Assembly: GCF_900099815.1 (NCBI RefSeq)
Contig: NZ_FNCW01000003.1
Span: forward strand, 243,756-307,755
Direction of reading: 5' to 3'
DNA from: Psychroflexus sediminis
Lineage (GTDB): Bacteria > Bacteroidota > Bacteroidia > Flavobacteriales > Flavobacteriaceae
Length of the DNA stretch: 64,000 nucleotides
The translations under genes and the position numbers were made by a program. This document shows positions 1 to 10,100 of this stretch, piece after piece (positions within the stretch are counted from its first letter, which is position 1; every line of letters starts with the position of its first letter). The notes beneath the pieces are model-generated. The model searched no databases. It saw nothing but the letters and a program-made list of their open reading frames with translations, and was not told the origin of the DNA.

Positions 1-2
1 CC

Positions 3-632
3 TTTGGCTTGAGCAAGAGCCGAAATCTGGCTATTGACAATGCCGTGGGGGATATCTTACTTTTTTCAGACGATGATGTTATATACTTACCAGATTTCCA
101 AAACCTCATTTTTAAAGCTTACAAAACTTATCCAGAAGCTACATTAATTTCTTTTCAGTTTTTGAATGATCATCGAGACTTAGCTAAAGTATATCCAAAA
201 CGAGAAGGCTACTTGAAATCTTCAAAACGCCCTTTGTCTTCAGTGGAAATAAGTTTTAAAAGAAGGCATGTATTGTCTTTTGGTATCAGGATGGATGAAC
301 GTTTTGGGCTTGGTTCCATATTTCCTTCCGGAGAGGAACAACTTTTTAAAAATGCTGTTCTGCAAAACCATCTTAAAACTGCTTACGTCGCTGCACCTCT
401 ATTGATTCATCCAGGGAAAACTTCGGCCTCTAGTCTTGAAAGTAAAAAGTCAATTGAAGCTACTACGGCTCAAAAATATATGCTTTACAATAACTGGACC
501 TATTTGTGGTTAGTAAAGTATGTGTTTTTTCTCTTCAGGCATAAGTATATTTCCTTTTACGATCAGGTAAAAGCCTATAAAACCGGAATGAAAGCTATTT
601 CTAAACTCAAAACATTAAGCGATGAAGATTAA
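3..632 (+). CDS. Family 2 glycosyltransferase, 5' end outside window
   Basis: This is the C-terminal part of an inverting GT-A glycosyltransferase that probably adds a sugar to lipopolysaccharide or another surface glycan. The frame is open to the left edge, so the true start is not visible; a TTG at 9 is only an internal codon. The first visible residues read GLSKSRNLAI, the usual motif before the nucleotide-sugar site, followed by LLFSDDDV, which supplies the metal-binding DxD. A GEEQLF stretch near residue 110 fits the catalytic acidic region. There is no membrane segment in the first half; a hydrophobic patch near the C-terminus (LWLVKYVFFLF) may lie on the membrane. Its stop overlaps the next gene by 11 bp, so both are probably co-transcribed. 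Confidence 0.8.
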   Translation, partial: FGLSKSRNLAIDNAVGDILLFSDDDVIYLPDFQNLIFKAYKTYPEATLISFQFLNDHRDLAKVYPKREGYLKSSKRPLSSVEISFKRRHVLSFGIRMDERFGLGSIFPSGEEQLFKNAVLQNHLKTAYVAAPLLIHPGKTSASSLESKKSIEATTAQKYMLYNNWTYLWLVKYVFFLFRHKYISFYDQVKAYKTGMKAISKLKTLSDED

Positions 633-2229
633 CCTGAAGTCACTTTTGTTTTGGATACTGCCGGTGCTTATCAGCTTTGTATTCGAATTTTTATTCACCG
701 ATTTCAGATGGTTTAACCTTCAAAATCTGATCGAAAATCTGGTTCTTCTTTTTTTGATCTGGTTACTGCTAAGCTTTGTACAATCCCCGAGATTAAAACG
801 GATACTCACCAAAATCCTGTATTCAGTCTTTATTCTCTTTTTGGCTTTTGAAACTTCGTTTTTCTACATGTTCAATACCTTTTTCTCTGCTTCATCCCTT
901 TTCATTTTTTTCGAAACCAACTCAGCAGAAACGAAAGAGTTTTTGAACCTGTATGTTGACCAAAAGCTGGTCCTGTACCTTCTATCCATGTTGTCTTTCA
1001 TCAGTTTATTTATAGTTAAACCAGAGCAGCCAGCCTTTTATTCAAAGCTCAACTTAAAGCCTGTCACCAGAGTAGCACTCTTGGTCCTGCTTGTTCTGGG
1101 ACTTAAAATCAGTGGTTTTATCATCGCCAGTTTTCCCTTTCAGCTCCTGAGAGGTAGTGTGAGTTACATCTATGAAACCTATAAGTTTTCCGATCTTAAG
1201 CTGGATCAGCCTCTCGGTCATTTTGAAAACGCAGAGTTTAAAGGAGACCCTACTTCGCATACCTTTGTCCTGATCATAGGAGAGTCCAGTGCCAGACGGC
1301 AAATGGGACTCTATGGTTATGAAAGAGAAACCACTCCAGGTCTTTCGCAGATAAAAGATGAACTGATGATTTATGAAGACGTGATCAGTTCCGAATCGTA
1401 TACCATTCCTTCTTTACAGGAGGCCCTGATTTTTGAAGACCTTGAATCCGGCACGGAATCTTCTGTCATCCAGCTCATGAACCAGGCAGGTTTCAAGACC
1501 TTCTGGTTGTCCAATCAAAGGCCGATTGGTATTTATGAAACCTTTCTGACCAAGCTTTCCAAAGCTTCCGACGAGTATGTCTATACCAATACGACACGCT
1601 GGGGCTCTGTCACCCCTTTAGATGAGGTACTACTTCCTCACCTGGACAAGGCTCTGGCAGATGAGGCACCAAAAAAATTCATCGTCTTAAACCTTTTGGC
1701 AACTCATGCCAATTATGAGCTGAGGTATCCTCAGGCTTTTGATCGGTTTAATTCTGAACCTGCTACGCCATTTCCTTCTGAAGAAAATTTCAGGATCATC
1801 AACCAGTATCATAATTCTATCAGTTACGTCGATTATATGGTGAGTACAATCATAGATAAAGTCAAGGCCAAGCAAGATAAAAGCTATGTGTTATACTTTT
1901 CAGACCACGGGGAGGAAGTGTTTTTTGACAGAGATTTCGTAGGTCATAATGCTTCCGATATTCCTACCCGTTCTATGTTTGAGATTCCGTTTTTCGTTTG
2001 GACTTCAACTGAGTTTGATTCCTCTTATACCATAGATTTTGAGGCTGAGAGATCCTATATTTTAAGTGATTTTATCCACTCGTTAAGCGATTTATCCCAG
2101 ATAAGCTTTTCTAAACTCGACAGGCAGAAGAGTATTTTTTCTGAAGAATACAAAGTGCCAAAGCGGATCATAAGCGGTAAACTCGACTTCGATGTTTATT
2201 TTGACAACCGAAATGACACTTTCAAATAA
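622..2229 (+). CDS. Phosphoethanolamine transferase-like inner-membrane sulfatase-fold enzyme (EptA/CptA type)
   Basis: Likely transfers phosphoethanolamine to lipid A or core sugars at the periplasmic face. Residues 1-190 contain about five hydrophobic membrane segments; the rest is a soluble alkaline-phosphatase-fold domain. The domain opens with VLIIGESSARRQMGLYGY and ends with the metal-ligand block YFSDHGEEVF plus a downstream FVGH. In EptA the nucleophile is the threonine of GET; here that place holds serine (GES), as I recall for CptA-type members. The length of 535 residues is normal for the family. Overlap with the preceding glycosyltransferase supports a role in surface glycan decoration. 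The acceptor is not known from sequence; a glycerol-phosphate transferase or sulfatase relative is the alternative. Confidence 0.75.
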   Translation: MKINLKSLLFWILPVLISFVFEFLFTDFRWFNLQNLIENLVLLFLIWLLLSFVQSPRLKRILTKILYSVFILFLAFETSFFYMFNTFFSASSLFIFFETNSAETKEFLNLYVDQKLVLYLLSMLSFISLFIVKPEQPAFYSKLNLKPVTRVALLVLLVLGLKISGFIIASFPFQLLRGSVSYIYETYKFSDLKLDQPLGHFENAEFKGDPTSHTFVLIIGESSARRQMGLYGYERETTPGLSQIKDELMIYEDVISSESYTIPSLQEALIFEDLESGTESSVIQLMNQAGFKTFWLSNQRPIGIYETFLTKLSKASDEYVYTNTTRWGSVTPLDEVLLPHLDKALADEAPKKFIVLNLLATHANYELRYPQAFDRFNSEPATPFPSEENFRIINQYHNSISYVDYMVSTIIDKVKAKQDKSYVLYFSDHGEEVFFDRDFVGHNASDIPTRSMFEIPFFVWTSTEFDSSYTIDFEAERSYILSDFIHSLSDLSQISFSKLDRQKSIFSEEYKVPKRIISGKLDFDVYFDNRNDTFK

Positions 2230-2230
2230 T

Positions 2231-3166
2231 TTATCTAAAAGCTGTTAGGTAAATACCTCTTGTAATAAAGAAGATCTGTATTTTTTTGAAAACGCTCAAC
2301 ATAGAAGCAGGAAAGCTGAGAAGAAATTGTTGTTTACTCGTTAAATGATCAAATTCTATTTCAGAAATCACTTTTTTCCAGATGGGGTCCCCTTCTAATT
2401 TACAGCGTATCACCAGGGCATATCTATTGATATCCAAGTATTTTTTTAATGAAGTATTTTCTTCTTCTTCAGCTTTATATTTTGAAATAAAACGAAGGCG
2501 ATCCCTATTAAATTTTGATTTTGCCAAATTATTTTCACTATCCTTATTGTATCTCATGCCCACTCTGGGATGAAATGCCACCGGAAACTTTAAAGCTCCT
2601 CTTATAAAAAAATCTAAATCCTGTGCGGTCCTCAAGTCTGGATCAAATTTTCCTATTTCATAAAACACCTCTTTTTTAAAAGCGCTAGCCGAAGTCCATA
2701 AGATTGGATCTGCTAAACTTTCAGCAAAATAATCCTGGATTAGTAAAGGTTCGTTTTTTGCATAGCCTGGTATTCTGGCCAAACGCGTAGTTTTATTCTG
2801 AAGTCTTATTTCATACCGATCTCCATATAAACCAGCACTGGGAAATAACTCAATAAGCTCTTTTAGAGATCTTAAATGATGAGGATACCAGTAGTCATCT
2901 GCATCCAAAAGAGCAATGTACATCCCATTAGCTTCAGAAATGCCTTTATTTCTTGCTAGGGGAACCCCGAGATTTTCCTGTGTTATGATTTTTAATCGAG
3001 AGTCTGTAATTGATTTTAATTTATTCGCACTTTCGTCTGTAGAACCATCATTTACTATAATGATTTCAAAATCTATGAAGTCTTGCTGCAGAACGCTATT
3101 CAGTGTGTTAAGAATATAATTTTCCTTATTGTAAAGCGGAATAACAACAGAAAAAAATAAATTCAT
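2231..3166 (-). CDS. Family 2 glycosyltransferase
   Basis: GT-A glycosyltransferase, 311 residues. The N-terminus reads FFSVVIPLYNKENYI and then IIIVNDGSTDES, the classic nucleotide-binding start of GT2 enzymes; ALLDADDYWYP carries the DxD-type metal site near residue 90, and AQDLDFFIR near residue 180 fits the catalytic acidic motif. No signal peptide; the C-terminal hydrophobic patch may be membrane-associated. It overlaps the upstream minus-strand glycosyltransferase by 4 bp (ATGA), so the two are translated together. Its end is one base from the stop of the phosphoethanolamine transferase gene on the other strand. The sugar donor and acceptor cannot be read from sequence. Confidence 0.85.
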   Translation of the reverse strand: MNLFFSVVIPLYNKENYILNTLNSVLQQDFIDFEIIIVNDGSTDESANKLKSITDSRLKIITQENLGVPLARNKGISEANGMYIALLDADDYWYPHHLRSLKELIELFPSAGLYGDRYEIRLQNKTTRLARIPGYAKNEPLLIQDYFAESLADPILWTSASAFKKEVFYEIGKFDPDLRTAQDLDFFIRGALKFPVAFHPRVGMRYNKDSENNLAKSKFNRDRLRFISKYKAEEEENTSLKKYLDINRYALVIRCKLEGDPIWKKVISEIEFDHLTSKQQFLLSFPASMLSVFKKIQIFFITRGIYLTAFR

Positions 3167-4047
3167 GATCGGCTGATTTTGATAAAGTAACCCAGCTTAT
3201 AGACGTCAAGGAGAAATAAATTACTTTTATTTTTAATCAAATGAAATTTCAAGGGTTTTTCAAGTAATCTAAATAAATTAAAAGCTATTGATTTTAATTT
3301 GAATCTTTCTATCGATTTATAAACTTTCAGGATTTTAATTTCATTCATCTGCAACTGATGTGTCTTATGGATTGCCATTAAATTTTTAAGAGCGGACTCT
3401 GTTTTGTCTATAAAAACATCGTTTTCATCAATATCTTGATGGATGACAGGGTTATAAATGTGAACACAATTACATTTTCTAGCTTTAAGTTGAATTGCTA
3501 AAAGTGTATCTTCATGACCATAGGTAGTCAAGGATTCTTCAAAATAAATACTTTTAAAAAGTGTCTTCCTGATAAGTAAATTGTTGGAAACTAAGGACAG
3601 GTATGGTTTTTTTTGACGCTGTTCTGGTGTCTTATCTTCTTTAAAATACCCATATTTCCACCTCAACTTATTTTGATGCCTTTCATCTGGCACGTGAATT
3701 CTTCCGCCATATATGACTTCGGTATCGGATTCAATTTCGTCTAGGTAGTTTTGGATGAATTTTTTAGATTTTGGTAGTATGTCACCGTCAAGAAAAAGCA
3801 AATAATCAGATGTTGCTTTATTGGCCATCATGTTCCTAATTTTACTCCTTCCAATATTATTGGCCAGATAGCTGTAATCAAAATTCAGCTTTTTTGCTGT
3901 AATCCTATTGACGTTTTCGAAGACGTTAGAGTGATCGTCATAAATAATAATCTCGACTTTGTCTTTTATTAATTTAGATTGTTCAAATAACTCTTGGAGT
4001 AGATTTGACGCATTAAAATTATAAATAGGAATCAAAATCGAGATCAT
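3163..4047 (-). CDS. Family 2 glycosyltransferase
   Basis: GT-A glycosyltransferase, 294 residues. MISILIPIYNFNASNL is the usual first strand; LLFLDGDILPKSKKF near residues 85-100 carries the metal-binding DGD, and TYGHEDTLLAI near residue 185 is the GxED motif typical of galactosyl or N-acetyl transferases in this group. It is first in a two-gene unit with the next glycosyltransferase, which overlaps its stop by 4 bp. The pair is visibly more AT-rich than the metabolic genes around it, as is common for polysaccharide genes that exchange between strains. Exact specificity is unknown. Confidence 0.85.
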   Translation of the reverse strand: MISILIPIYNFNASNLLQELFEQSKLIKDKVEIIIYDDHSNVFENVNRITAKKLNFDYSYLANNIGRSKIRNMMANKATSDYLLFLDGDILPKSKKFIQNYLDEIESDTEVIYGGRIHVPDERHQNKLRWKYGYFKEDKTPEQRQKKPYLSLVSNNLLIRKTLFKSIYFEESLTTYGHEDTLLAIQLKARKCNCVHIYNPVIHQDIDENDVFIDKTESALKNLMAIHKTHQLQMNEIKILKVYKSIERFKLKSIAFNLFRLLEKPLKFHLIKNKSNLFLLDVYKLGYFIKISRS

Positions 4048-4081
4048 AGATTTTAATGAGCTTGCTTATATACTATAAAAA

Positions 4082-6217
4082 TTATTCCGGAACCGGGAAA
4101 CCTCTGTCGCGCATTAAGGCATTGATTTCCGCATCTCTGCCTCTAAACTGTCTGTAAGCTTCAGCCGGATCTACTGCATTTCTGGGCGCAAATAAGAACT
4201 TAACCAGTCTTTCAGACAGGGTTTTATCATAGAATCCACCTTCGGCTTCAGCAAAAGCTTCAGCTGCATCGGAAGTTAATACATCAGCCCATAAATACCC
4301 GTAATAACCGGTAGCATAACCTTCACCCGAAAACACATGACCAAAATGCGGACTGCGATGACGCATGACCAGCTCTTCCGGCATGCCCAGTTCTTCCAGG
4401 GTTTCCTTCTCAAAGGTTTTTGGATCGATTTCACCTGGATCTGTAGTATGGTATTTCATATCCATGATGGCAGAGGCCAAAAATTCTGTAGTGGCAAAGC
4501 CTTGATTGAATTTGGATGCATTTTTAATTTTTGCGACCAGCTCCTCAGGCATTGGCTCACCCGTTTCGTAATGTTTCAGGTAATTGGTGATGACTTCGTC
4601 TGTATAAATCCAGCGTTCCAAAAGTTGAGATTGAAATTCGGTATAATCTCGAACTCCGCCGTTTAGCGTAGGATATTTTACATCGGCACTCAGGAAATGC
4701 AGCGCGTGCCCAAATTCGTGAAAAAAAGTTTCAGCATCATCCCAGGAGACCAGAATAGGTTCGTCTTTAGCGCCTTTCACAAAATTTGAATTGTTGGAGG
4801 CCAGCACATTGGTTTCACCATCAAAAGTTGTGTAAGACCGGTAAGTGGTTGCCCAGGCTCCGGAACGCTTGCCTTTTCTGGCATAAGGATCTAAATAGAA
4901 CACACCGACATGACTGCCATCTGTTTTTTGGGTGACTTCATATACCTTCACGTCTTCATGAAATACAGGAACACTGCCATCTGTAATTTCTGAAAATTCA
5001 AAATCAAATAATCTCCCTGCCACATAAAAAATAGCATCGGTGAGGTTCTCTAAGACCAGGTATTGTTTCACTTCTTCAGAATCCAGATCATATTTTTCCT
5101 GTCTTACTTTTTCAGCGTAAAATCGGTAGTCCCAGGGTTTGATTTCAATATTGGCTTTTTCTTCATCGGCGATTTGCTGCATATCCTGAACTTCTTCTTC
5201 AACTCTCGCTATGGCAGATGGCCAGACAGCCATCAATAAATTCATGGCATTTTCAGGATTTTTTGCCATTCTGTCTTGAAGCCTCCATTGCGCAAAGTTC
5301 TCATACCCCAGAAGTTCGACCCGTTCATCTCTCAGGCTTAAAATCTCCTTTATGAGTTTATTGTTATCATATTCGTCAGCATTATCTCCCCTGGAGTAGT
5401 AATTTTTCCAAACCTTTTCCCTTAAGTCTCTTTCTTCAGAATAGGTTAGAAAAGGATCCATCGACGATCTGGTGTTCACGATGGCATACTGATCCGGCTT
5501 GCCTTGTTGTTCGGCTTCTTTTTTGGCCGATTTGACAAAAGAATCGGATAATCCCTCCAGCTGATCTTCGTTTAAGAAAGTGACATAGTTCTCCTCATCA
5601 TGTAGAATATTGTTGGAGAAATCTGTATACAGTTTGGATAATTCTTTATTGATTTCGGCATAACGTTCTTTCCCTTCCTTATCCAAGTTGGCGCCATTCA
5701 TCTCAAACGACTTATAGACCAAATTGACCACGCGTTGCTCCTGTGGCTCAAGGTTCTCTTCCAAGGTACTGTCGTAAACTGCTTTAATTCTATTGAATAA
5801 TTTTTCGTTTTGACGGATTTTAGATTGATATTCGGATAGTTTTGGAGATAATTTCTGCTGAATTTCTCTAAATTCTTCAGAAGATAGATTGCTGCTCCAT
5901 ATACCATAATAAGTATAAACTCTGTCCATCAGTTTGCCAGCCCTTTCCATAGCTTCAATGGTATTCTCAAACGAAGCAGGCTCACTGGAATTAGCGATGT
6001 CTTCAATTTCCTGAAGGTGTTTCTTTATCGCATAATCCATGGCCGGCTCCAGGTCTTCAAGTTTCATAGAGTCGAAGTTAGGAACGCCTTCATAAGGACC
6101 ATCCCAGTCTTTTAGAAGCGTATTTTCTGTCATTATTTTATCTTTAGATTCTTCTTGTGTACAGGCGAGGTTTAAGGCTAGAAAGCTTAAAATAAGCAAT
6201 TTAAAATGTAATTTCAT
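4082..6217 (-). CDS. dcp: M3 family zinc metallopeptidase, Dcp-like lipoprotein
   Basis: Peptidyl-dipeptidase of the M3 (thimet/Dcp) family that trims oligopeptides, probably attached to a membrane facing the periplasm. A lipoprotein signal is present: a hydrophobic stretch ending LNLAC at residues 15-19 followed by TQE. The zinc site is FFHEFGHALHFL near residue 500, with the third ligand in the DYTEF segment about 25 residues later. The all-helical N-terminal half and the length of 711 residues fit the family. It lies 3 bp after the FtsE-like ABC ATPase, so the two are likely one transcript. E. coli Dcp is soluble, whereas Bacteroidetes members often carry a lipobox as here. Confidence 0.9.
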   Translation of the reverse strand: MKLHFKLLILSFLALNLACTQEESKDKIMTENTLLKDWDGPYEGVPNFDSMKLEDLEPAMDYAIKKHLQEIEDIANSSEPASFENTIEAMERAGKLMDRVYTYYGIWSSNLSSEEFREIQQKLSPKLSEYQSKIRQNEKLFNRIKAVYDSTLEENLEPQEQRVVNLVYKSFEMNGANLDKEGKERYAEINKELSKLYTDFSNNILHDEENYVTFLNEDQLEGLSDSFVKSAKKEAEQQGKPDQYAIVNTRSSMDPFLTYSEERDLREKVWKNYYSRGDNADEYDNNKLIKEILSLRDERVELLGYENFAQWRLQDRMAKNPENAMNLLMAVWPSAIARVEEEVQDMQQIADEEKANIEIKPWDYRFYAEKVRQEKYDLDSEEVKQYLVLENLTDAIFYVAGRLFDFEFSEITDGSVPVFHEDVKVYEVTQKTDGSHVGVFYLDPYARKGKRSGAWATTYRSYTTFDGETNVLASNNSNFVKGAKDEPILVSWDDAETFFHEFGHALHFLSADVKYPTLNGGVRDYTEFQSQLLERWIYTDEVITNYLKHYETGEPMPEELVAKIKNASKFNQGFATTEFLASAIMDMKYHTTDPGEIDPKTFEKETLEELGMPEELVMRHRSPHFGHVFSGEGYATGYYGYLWADVLTSDAAEAFAEAEGGFYDKTLSERLVKFLFAPRNAVDPAEAYRQFRGRDAEINALMRDRGFPVPE

Positions 6218-6220
6218 AGG

Positions 6221-6916
6221 TTATAATTTAGCTTGTTGTTGTTTTTGAACGACCTCAAAAAGACGTTGTCCGTCACATTTTAAGGTTTTAGAAGGGTATT
6301 TTAAGAGTAGAGCGTAATCGTGAGTGGCCATTAAGATGGTATTTCCCTGGGCATTTATATCCTGTAAAACCTGCATAACCTCTACAGAAGTCTGAGGATC
6401 TAAGTTGCCTGTGGGCTCATCTGCCAGGATAAGTTCAGGATCATTGAGCAGAGCCCGGGCAATGGCTACACGCTGTTGCTCACCCCCGGAAAGCTGGTAG
6501 GGAAATTTGAAACTTTTAGTTTTCATGCCAACTTTATCAAGCACCTCGTCTATTTTTTGTGCCATCTTAGATTTGTCTTTCCAGCCTGTAGCTTTTAGAA
6601 CAAAAATCAGGTTCTCCTTTACATTTCTATCATTCAACAATTTGAAATCTTGAAAGACGACGCCGAGTTTTCGCCTCAAAAATGGAATCTGTTTTTCTTT
6701 TAGATTCTGCAATTCTATTCCTACAATTTGTCCATAACCGCTTTGTAAGGGTAAATCTCCGTAAAGGGTTTTCATGAAGCTGCTTTTACCAGTCCCTGTT
6801 TTCCCTATGAGGTAAACAAATTCACCTTTTTGGATTTCGATATTGACTTGTGATAAAATAAGAGTTTCTCTTTGGAAAATACTGGCATCACTGAGTTCTA
6901 GAATGGTTTCTGGCAT
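6221..6916 (-). CDS. ftsE: FtsE-like ABC transporter ATPase
   Basis: ATP-binding protein of the FtsE/LolD class, 231 residues. In cell division FtsE works with the membrane protein FtsX to activate peptidoglycan hydrolases. Visible motifs are Walker [10 protein letters not shown] near residue 38, Q-loop [14 protein letters not shown], signature [14 protein letters not shown], Walker [13 protein letters not shown] and the H-loop ATHDYALL. The PDTG-to-NLD region matches FtsE better than LolD. No ftsX gene is adjacent; the downstream neighbour is the M3 peptidase 3 bp away. The gene is divergent from the TPR protein gene. A LolD-like role cannot be excluded. Confidence 0.8.
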   Translation of the reverse strand: MPETILELSDASIFQRETLILSQVNIEIQKGEFVYLIGKTGTGKSSFMKTLYGDLPLQSGYGQIVGIELQNLKEKQIPFLRRKLGVVFQDFKLLNDRNVKENLIFVLKATGWKDKSKMAQKIDEVLDKVGMKTKSFKFPYQLSGGEQQRVAIARALLNDPELILADEPTGNLDPQTSVEVMQVLQDINAQGNTILMATHDYALLLKYPSKTLKCDGQRLFEVVQKQQQAKL

Positions 6917-7035
6917 ATGAGTAAATAGAAAAATTAGACGTTATAAATATAAGATTATTTAGTTGAGCATGAAAAATCATTTTGAGATTAGTCATAATTA
7001 AAAAAAAGCTTCAGCGTTATATGTATATATAATTT

Positions 7036-7043
7036 TATCTTTG
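7036..7043 (+). promoter_or_regulatory. Bacteroidetes -7 promoter element (TATCTTTG) for the TPR gene
   Basis: TATCTTTG matches the TAnnTTTG consensus of the Bacteroidetes primary sigma factor. With the final G at -7, transcription would begin near 7050. No good TTTG -33 box is present. This rules out the GTG at 7045 as start and supports the ATG at 7069. Confidence 0.55.
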
Positions 7044-7068
7044 AGTGTTACTAAAAAAACGTATATCC

Positions 7069-10000
7069 ATGTCAAAAATTTTCTTTGTACTCATTTTGTT
7101 TGCTCTTACTTCTGCCCAAGCTCAGCAGACAGAAAAGTTTGTGGACGTGTTAGGGGAATACCAAGAAGCACTTCATTTATATGAACAAAATCAATTTGAC
7201 GCTTCAAGCAGAGCTTTCCGTGAAATCTATTCTGAATTAAATAGCGATAAGCTTAAGTCTGATGCGGATTACTATCTGGCTAAATGTGCTATTGAACTCG
7301 GTCAACCCCAAGCCGATGAAATGATGGAAACTTTTATCGAGCGTCATCCTACCAGCTTAAAAACAAACAAAGCTTATCTTGAAGTTGGTAAGTATTACTT
7401 TCAAAATAGAAACTTTAATAAAGCTAACACCTGGTTGAGCAAAGTGAACACGAATTCATTGTCAAGAAGCGAACTGAAAACTTTTCATTTCAATTATGGG
7501 TATACCAATTTTAGATTAAAAAATTATAAAGAAGCTCGTCAGCTGTTTGAGAATGTAAGAAATGACCAGGACTATGGCGCTCAAGCTAAGTATTATATTG
7601 GTTTTATAGCATATGAAGAAAATGAATACGAATCTGCTTCAGCATTATTTGATGAAGCCAGGCGGGAAGGTATAAAGGGAAATAATATTTCTTATTTCCA
7701 AAGCGATATGAATTTTAAGTTAGGGAATTTTGAGAAAGCCATAGAACTGGGTCTGAAACAGCTTCCCAAGTCGAATGCGCGTGAGCGTTCTCAACTCAAT
7801 AAAATCATAGGGGAAAGTTATTTCAACCTGAAAGAATATGCAAAGGCAATTGAATATTTAAAAGATTACAGAGGGGACAGAGGAAAGTGGAATAATACAG
7901 ATTACTACCAACTTGGTTTCGCCTATTACGAAACTGGAGATTTTGAATCTGCTATAGATGAATTTTCTAAAATCATTGATGGACAAGACTTTGTTGCTCA
8001 AAATGCTTACTACCATTTAGCCAAAGCTTATTTAAAAACAGACAAAAAAACTCAGGCGCTCAATGCTTTCAAAAATGTTACTGAGATGCCCTATGATGAG
8101 CAATTGAAAAAGAACGCTTATTTGAATTATGCCAAACTGAGTTACGAGATAGGGAATAGTTATCAGCCTACACCTGAAGTTTTGCAAACCTACTTAGAAA
8201 AGTATCCGGATTCTGAAGAGGTGGATGTGATTGAGAATCTTTTAATCGACTCCTACCTGACCTCCAAAAATTATTTGAAAGCCATTTCAATGCTAGAAGG
8301 CAGTAGAGATTACACTAACAAATTAGCCTTACAAAAGGTAGCTTATTATTATGGCATTGAACTGTTTAAGGATAATCAGTTCCAGGAAGCTATAGCCTAC
8401 TTCAATAAATCTTTAGCTCAGCGTCTGGATCCGGAATACACTGCAAAAGCGACTTATTGGAAAGCAGAGGCGGATTACGCTTTGGGTAACTATGACATGG
8501 CTTTGATTGGTTACAAGGAATTTAAAGGGATGAATTCCGCGCAGAAATTGCCAGAATATTATTCAATTGATTATAACATAGCTTACTCCTATTTCAAGAC
8601 CAAAAATTACAGATTATCCGCTTCATTCTTCGAAGATTTTATAAAGATTGAGAGGCCTTCGCAACAACTTCATGATGCTTATGTGAGGCTGGGAGATGCT
8701 AGATTTGCTTTGGGACAATACTGGCCGGCGATGGAAGCTTATAACAAAGCCATCGCTATGAAAAATTACAAAAGCGATTATGCTTTCTTCCAAAAAGCCT
8801 ATAGCTATGGATTTGTAGATAGAAATGAACAGAAGATAGAAAGCTTAAATGCGTTTATAGATAAGTATTCAAATTCAATCTATAAAGACGATGCTTTATA
8901 TGAACTAGGAAATACTTATGTTGCTGAGAATAAAGATCAGGAAGCCATCAGTGCTTACCAAAATATCATCACCAACTACAAGCAAAGCAGGTATTATCCC
9001 AAGGCGTTTTCTAAGCAGGCTTTAATTTATTTCAACAACGAAAATTATAAGGCCGCCCTGTCTAAGTTTAAGCAGCTGGTGAGTGAATTCCCGAATTCAC
9101 AAGAAGCATTACAAGCTGTACAAACTGTTCGATTGATTTATATCGATATGGGTGAAATCGATCAGTACGCAAGTTGGGTCAATACCCTAGATTTTGTGGA
9201 AGTCGCAGATTCAGATATAGAAGAGGCTACTTACCAGGCTGCAGAAAATAAGTTTTTAGATAATGACACTCAAAAGGCAATTTCATTATTTAAAATTTAT
9301 CTGGAGGAGTTTCCAACAGGAAGAAACAGTTTAAAAGCAAATTTCTACTTGGCTCAGTTGCTTTACAATGAAGGTAACGTCCAGGAATCCCTTTCGTATT
9401 ATATCGAAGTAATCAACAGAAGTTCAAACGAGTTTACTGAGGAATCTTTAAGACGCCTGTCACAGATTTATCTTTCGAATGAGAATTATGAGGAAGCTAT
9501 AGAAACCTTATCCAGATTGGAAAATGAAGCGAGTTTCTCACAAAACATACTCTTTGCTCAATCCAACTTGATGAAAGCCTATTATGAAATTGAAAATTAT
9601 GATAAAGCGCTAGCTTATGCTGAGTTGATTTTATCCAAGGATATAAACGATGAAGAAGTTATGAGTGATGCCTTGGTATTTATTGCGCGTTCATCGCTCA
9701 AAACCGGAGATGAAGCGCGTGCAGAATCAGCTTATAAAGAGGTGCTGGAGATGGCAACCGGAAAATTGAAAGCAGAAGCCTTGTATTACGATGCTTATTT
9801 CAAAAATAAATCTGGAGAGTATGAAGCATCAACTGCGGTAGTCCAGGACCTGACCAAAAATTACTCCCGCTATAGAGAGTTTGGTGTCAAAGGTTTATTG
9901 CTGATGGCCAAAAACTTCAATGCCCTTGGAGATAATTATCAAGCGACTTATATTCTTGAAAACATCATCAAAAACTTTCAATCTTATCCTGAAGTTATTT

Positions 10001-10080
10001 CAGAAGCAGAAGAATTGCTGCAATCCATAAAGACCAATGCTGCGGAAACCAATTCTTCGGTAGAGGTGGACCAGAACTAA
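7069..10080 (+). CDS. Exported tetratricopeptide repeat protein
   Basis: Large periplasmic or surface-exposed scaffold of about 1003 residues made almost entirely of TPR helices. The chosen ATG gives a clean signal peptide (MSKIFFVLILFALTSAQAQ) with cleavage after AQA; a GTG 24 bp upstream lies on the predicted promoter. Repeats are recognisable through recurring patterns such as YYLGxAYYExGDFExAI and NYEEAIETLSRLE through the whole length. TPR arrays bind other proteins; no catalytic domain is seen. It is divergent from ftsE and convergent with rpoD, sharing a hairpin terminator. Large TPR proteins of this kind are common in Bacteroidetes and mostly unstudied, so a specific role is not claimed. 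Confidence 0.85.
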   Translation: MSKIFFVLILFALTSAQAQQTEKFVDVLGEYQEALHLYEQNQFDASSRAFREIYSELNSDKLKSDADYYLAKCAIELGQPQADEMMETFIERHPTSLKTNKAYLEVGKYYFQNRNFNKANTWLSKVNTNSLSRSELKTFHFNYGYTNFRLKNYKEARQLFENVRNDQDYGAQAKYYIGFIAYEENEYESASALFDEARREGIKGNNISYFQSDMNFKLGNFEKAIELGLKQLPKSNARERSQLNKIIGESYFNLKEYAKAIEYLKDYRGDRGKWNNTDYYQLGFAYYETGDFESAIDEFSKIIDGQDFVAQNAYYHLAKAYLKTDKKTQALNAFKNVTEMPYDEQLKKNAYLNYAKLSYEIGNSYQPTPEVLQTYLEKYPDSEEVDVIENLLIDSYLTSKNYLKAISMLEGSRDYTNKLALQKVAYYYGIELFKDNQFQEAIAYFNKSLAQRLDPEYTAKATYWKAEADYALGNYDMALIGYKEFKGMNSAQKLPEYYSIDYNIAYSYFKTKNYRLSASFFEDFIKIERPSQQLHDAYVRLGDARFALGQYWPAMEAYNKAIAMKNYKSDYAFFQKAYSYGFVDRNEQKIESLNAFIDKYSNSIYKDDALYELGNTYVAENKDQEAISAYQNIITNYKQSRYYPKAFSKQALIYFNNENYKAALSKFKQLVSEFPNSQEALQAVQTVRLIYIDMGEIDQYASWVNTLDFVEVADSDIEEATYQAAENKFLDNDTQKAISLFKIYLEEFPTGRNSLKANFYLAQLLYNEGNVQESLSYYIEVINRSSNEFTEESLRRLSQIYLSNENYEEAIETLSRLENEASFSQNILFAQSNLMKAYYEIENYDKALAYAELILSKDINDEEVMSDALVFIARSSLKTGDEARAESAYKEVLEMATGKLKAEALYYDAYFKNKSGEYEASTAVVQDLTKNYSRYREFGVKGLLLMAKNFNALGDNYQATYILENIIKNFQSYPEVISEAEELLQSIKTNAAETNSSVEVDQN

Positions 10081-10100
10081 TTCGAAATTTACAGCATAAA

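Noticed and set aside
7045-7068. GTG start that would extend the TPR protein by eight residues
   Set aside because: It lies within a few bases of the predicted -7 element and before the predicted transcript start, and it would put a basic octapeptide before a clean signal peptide.
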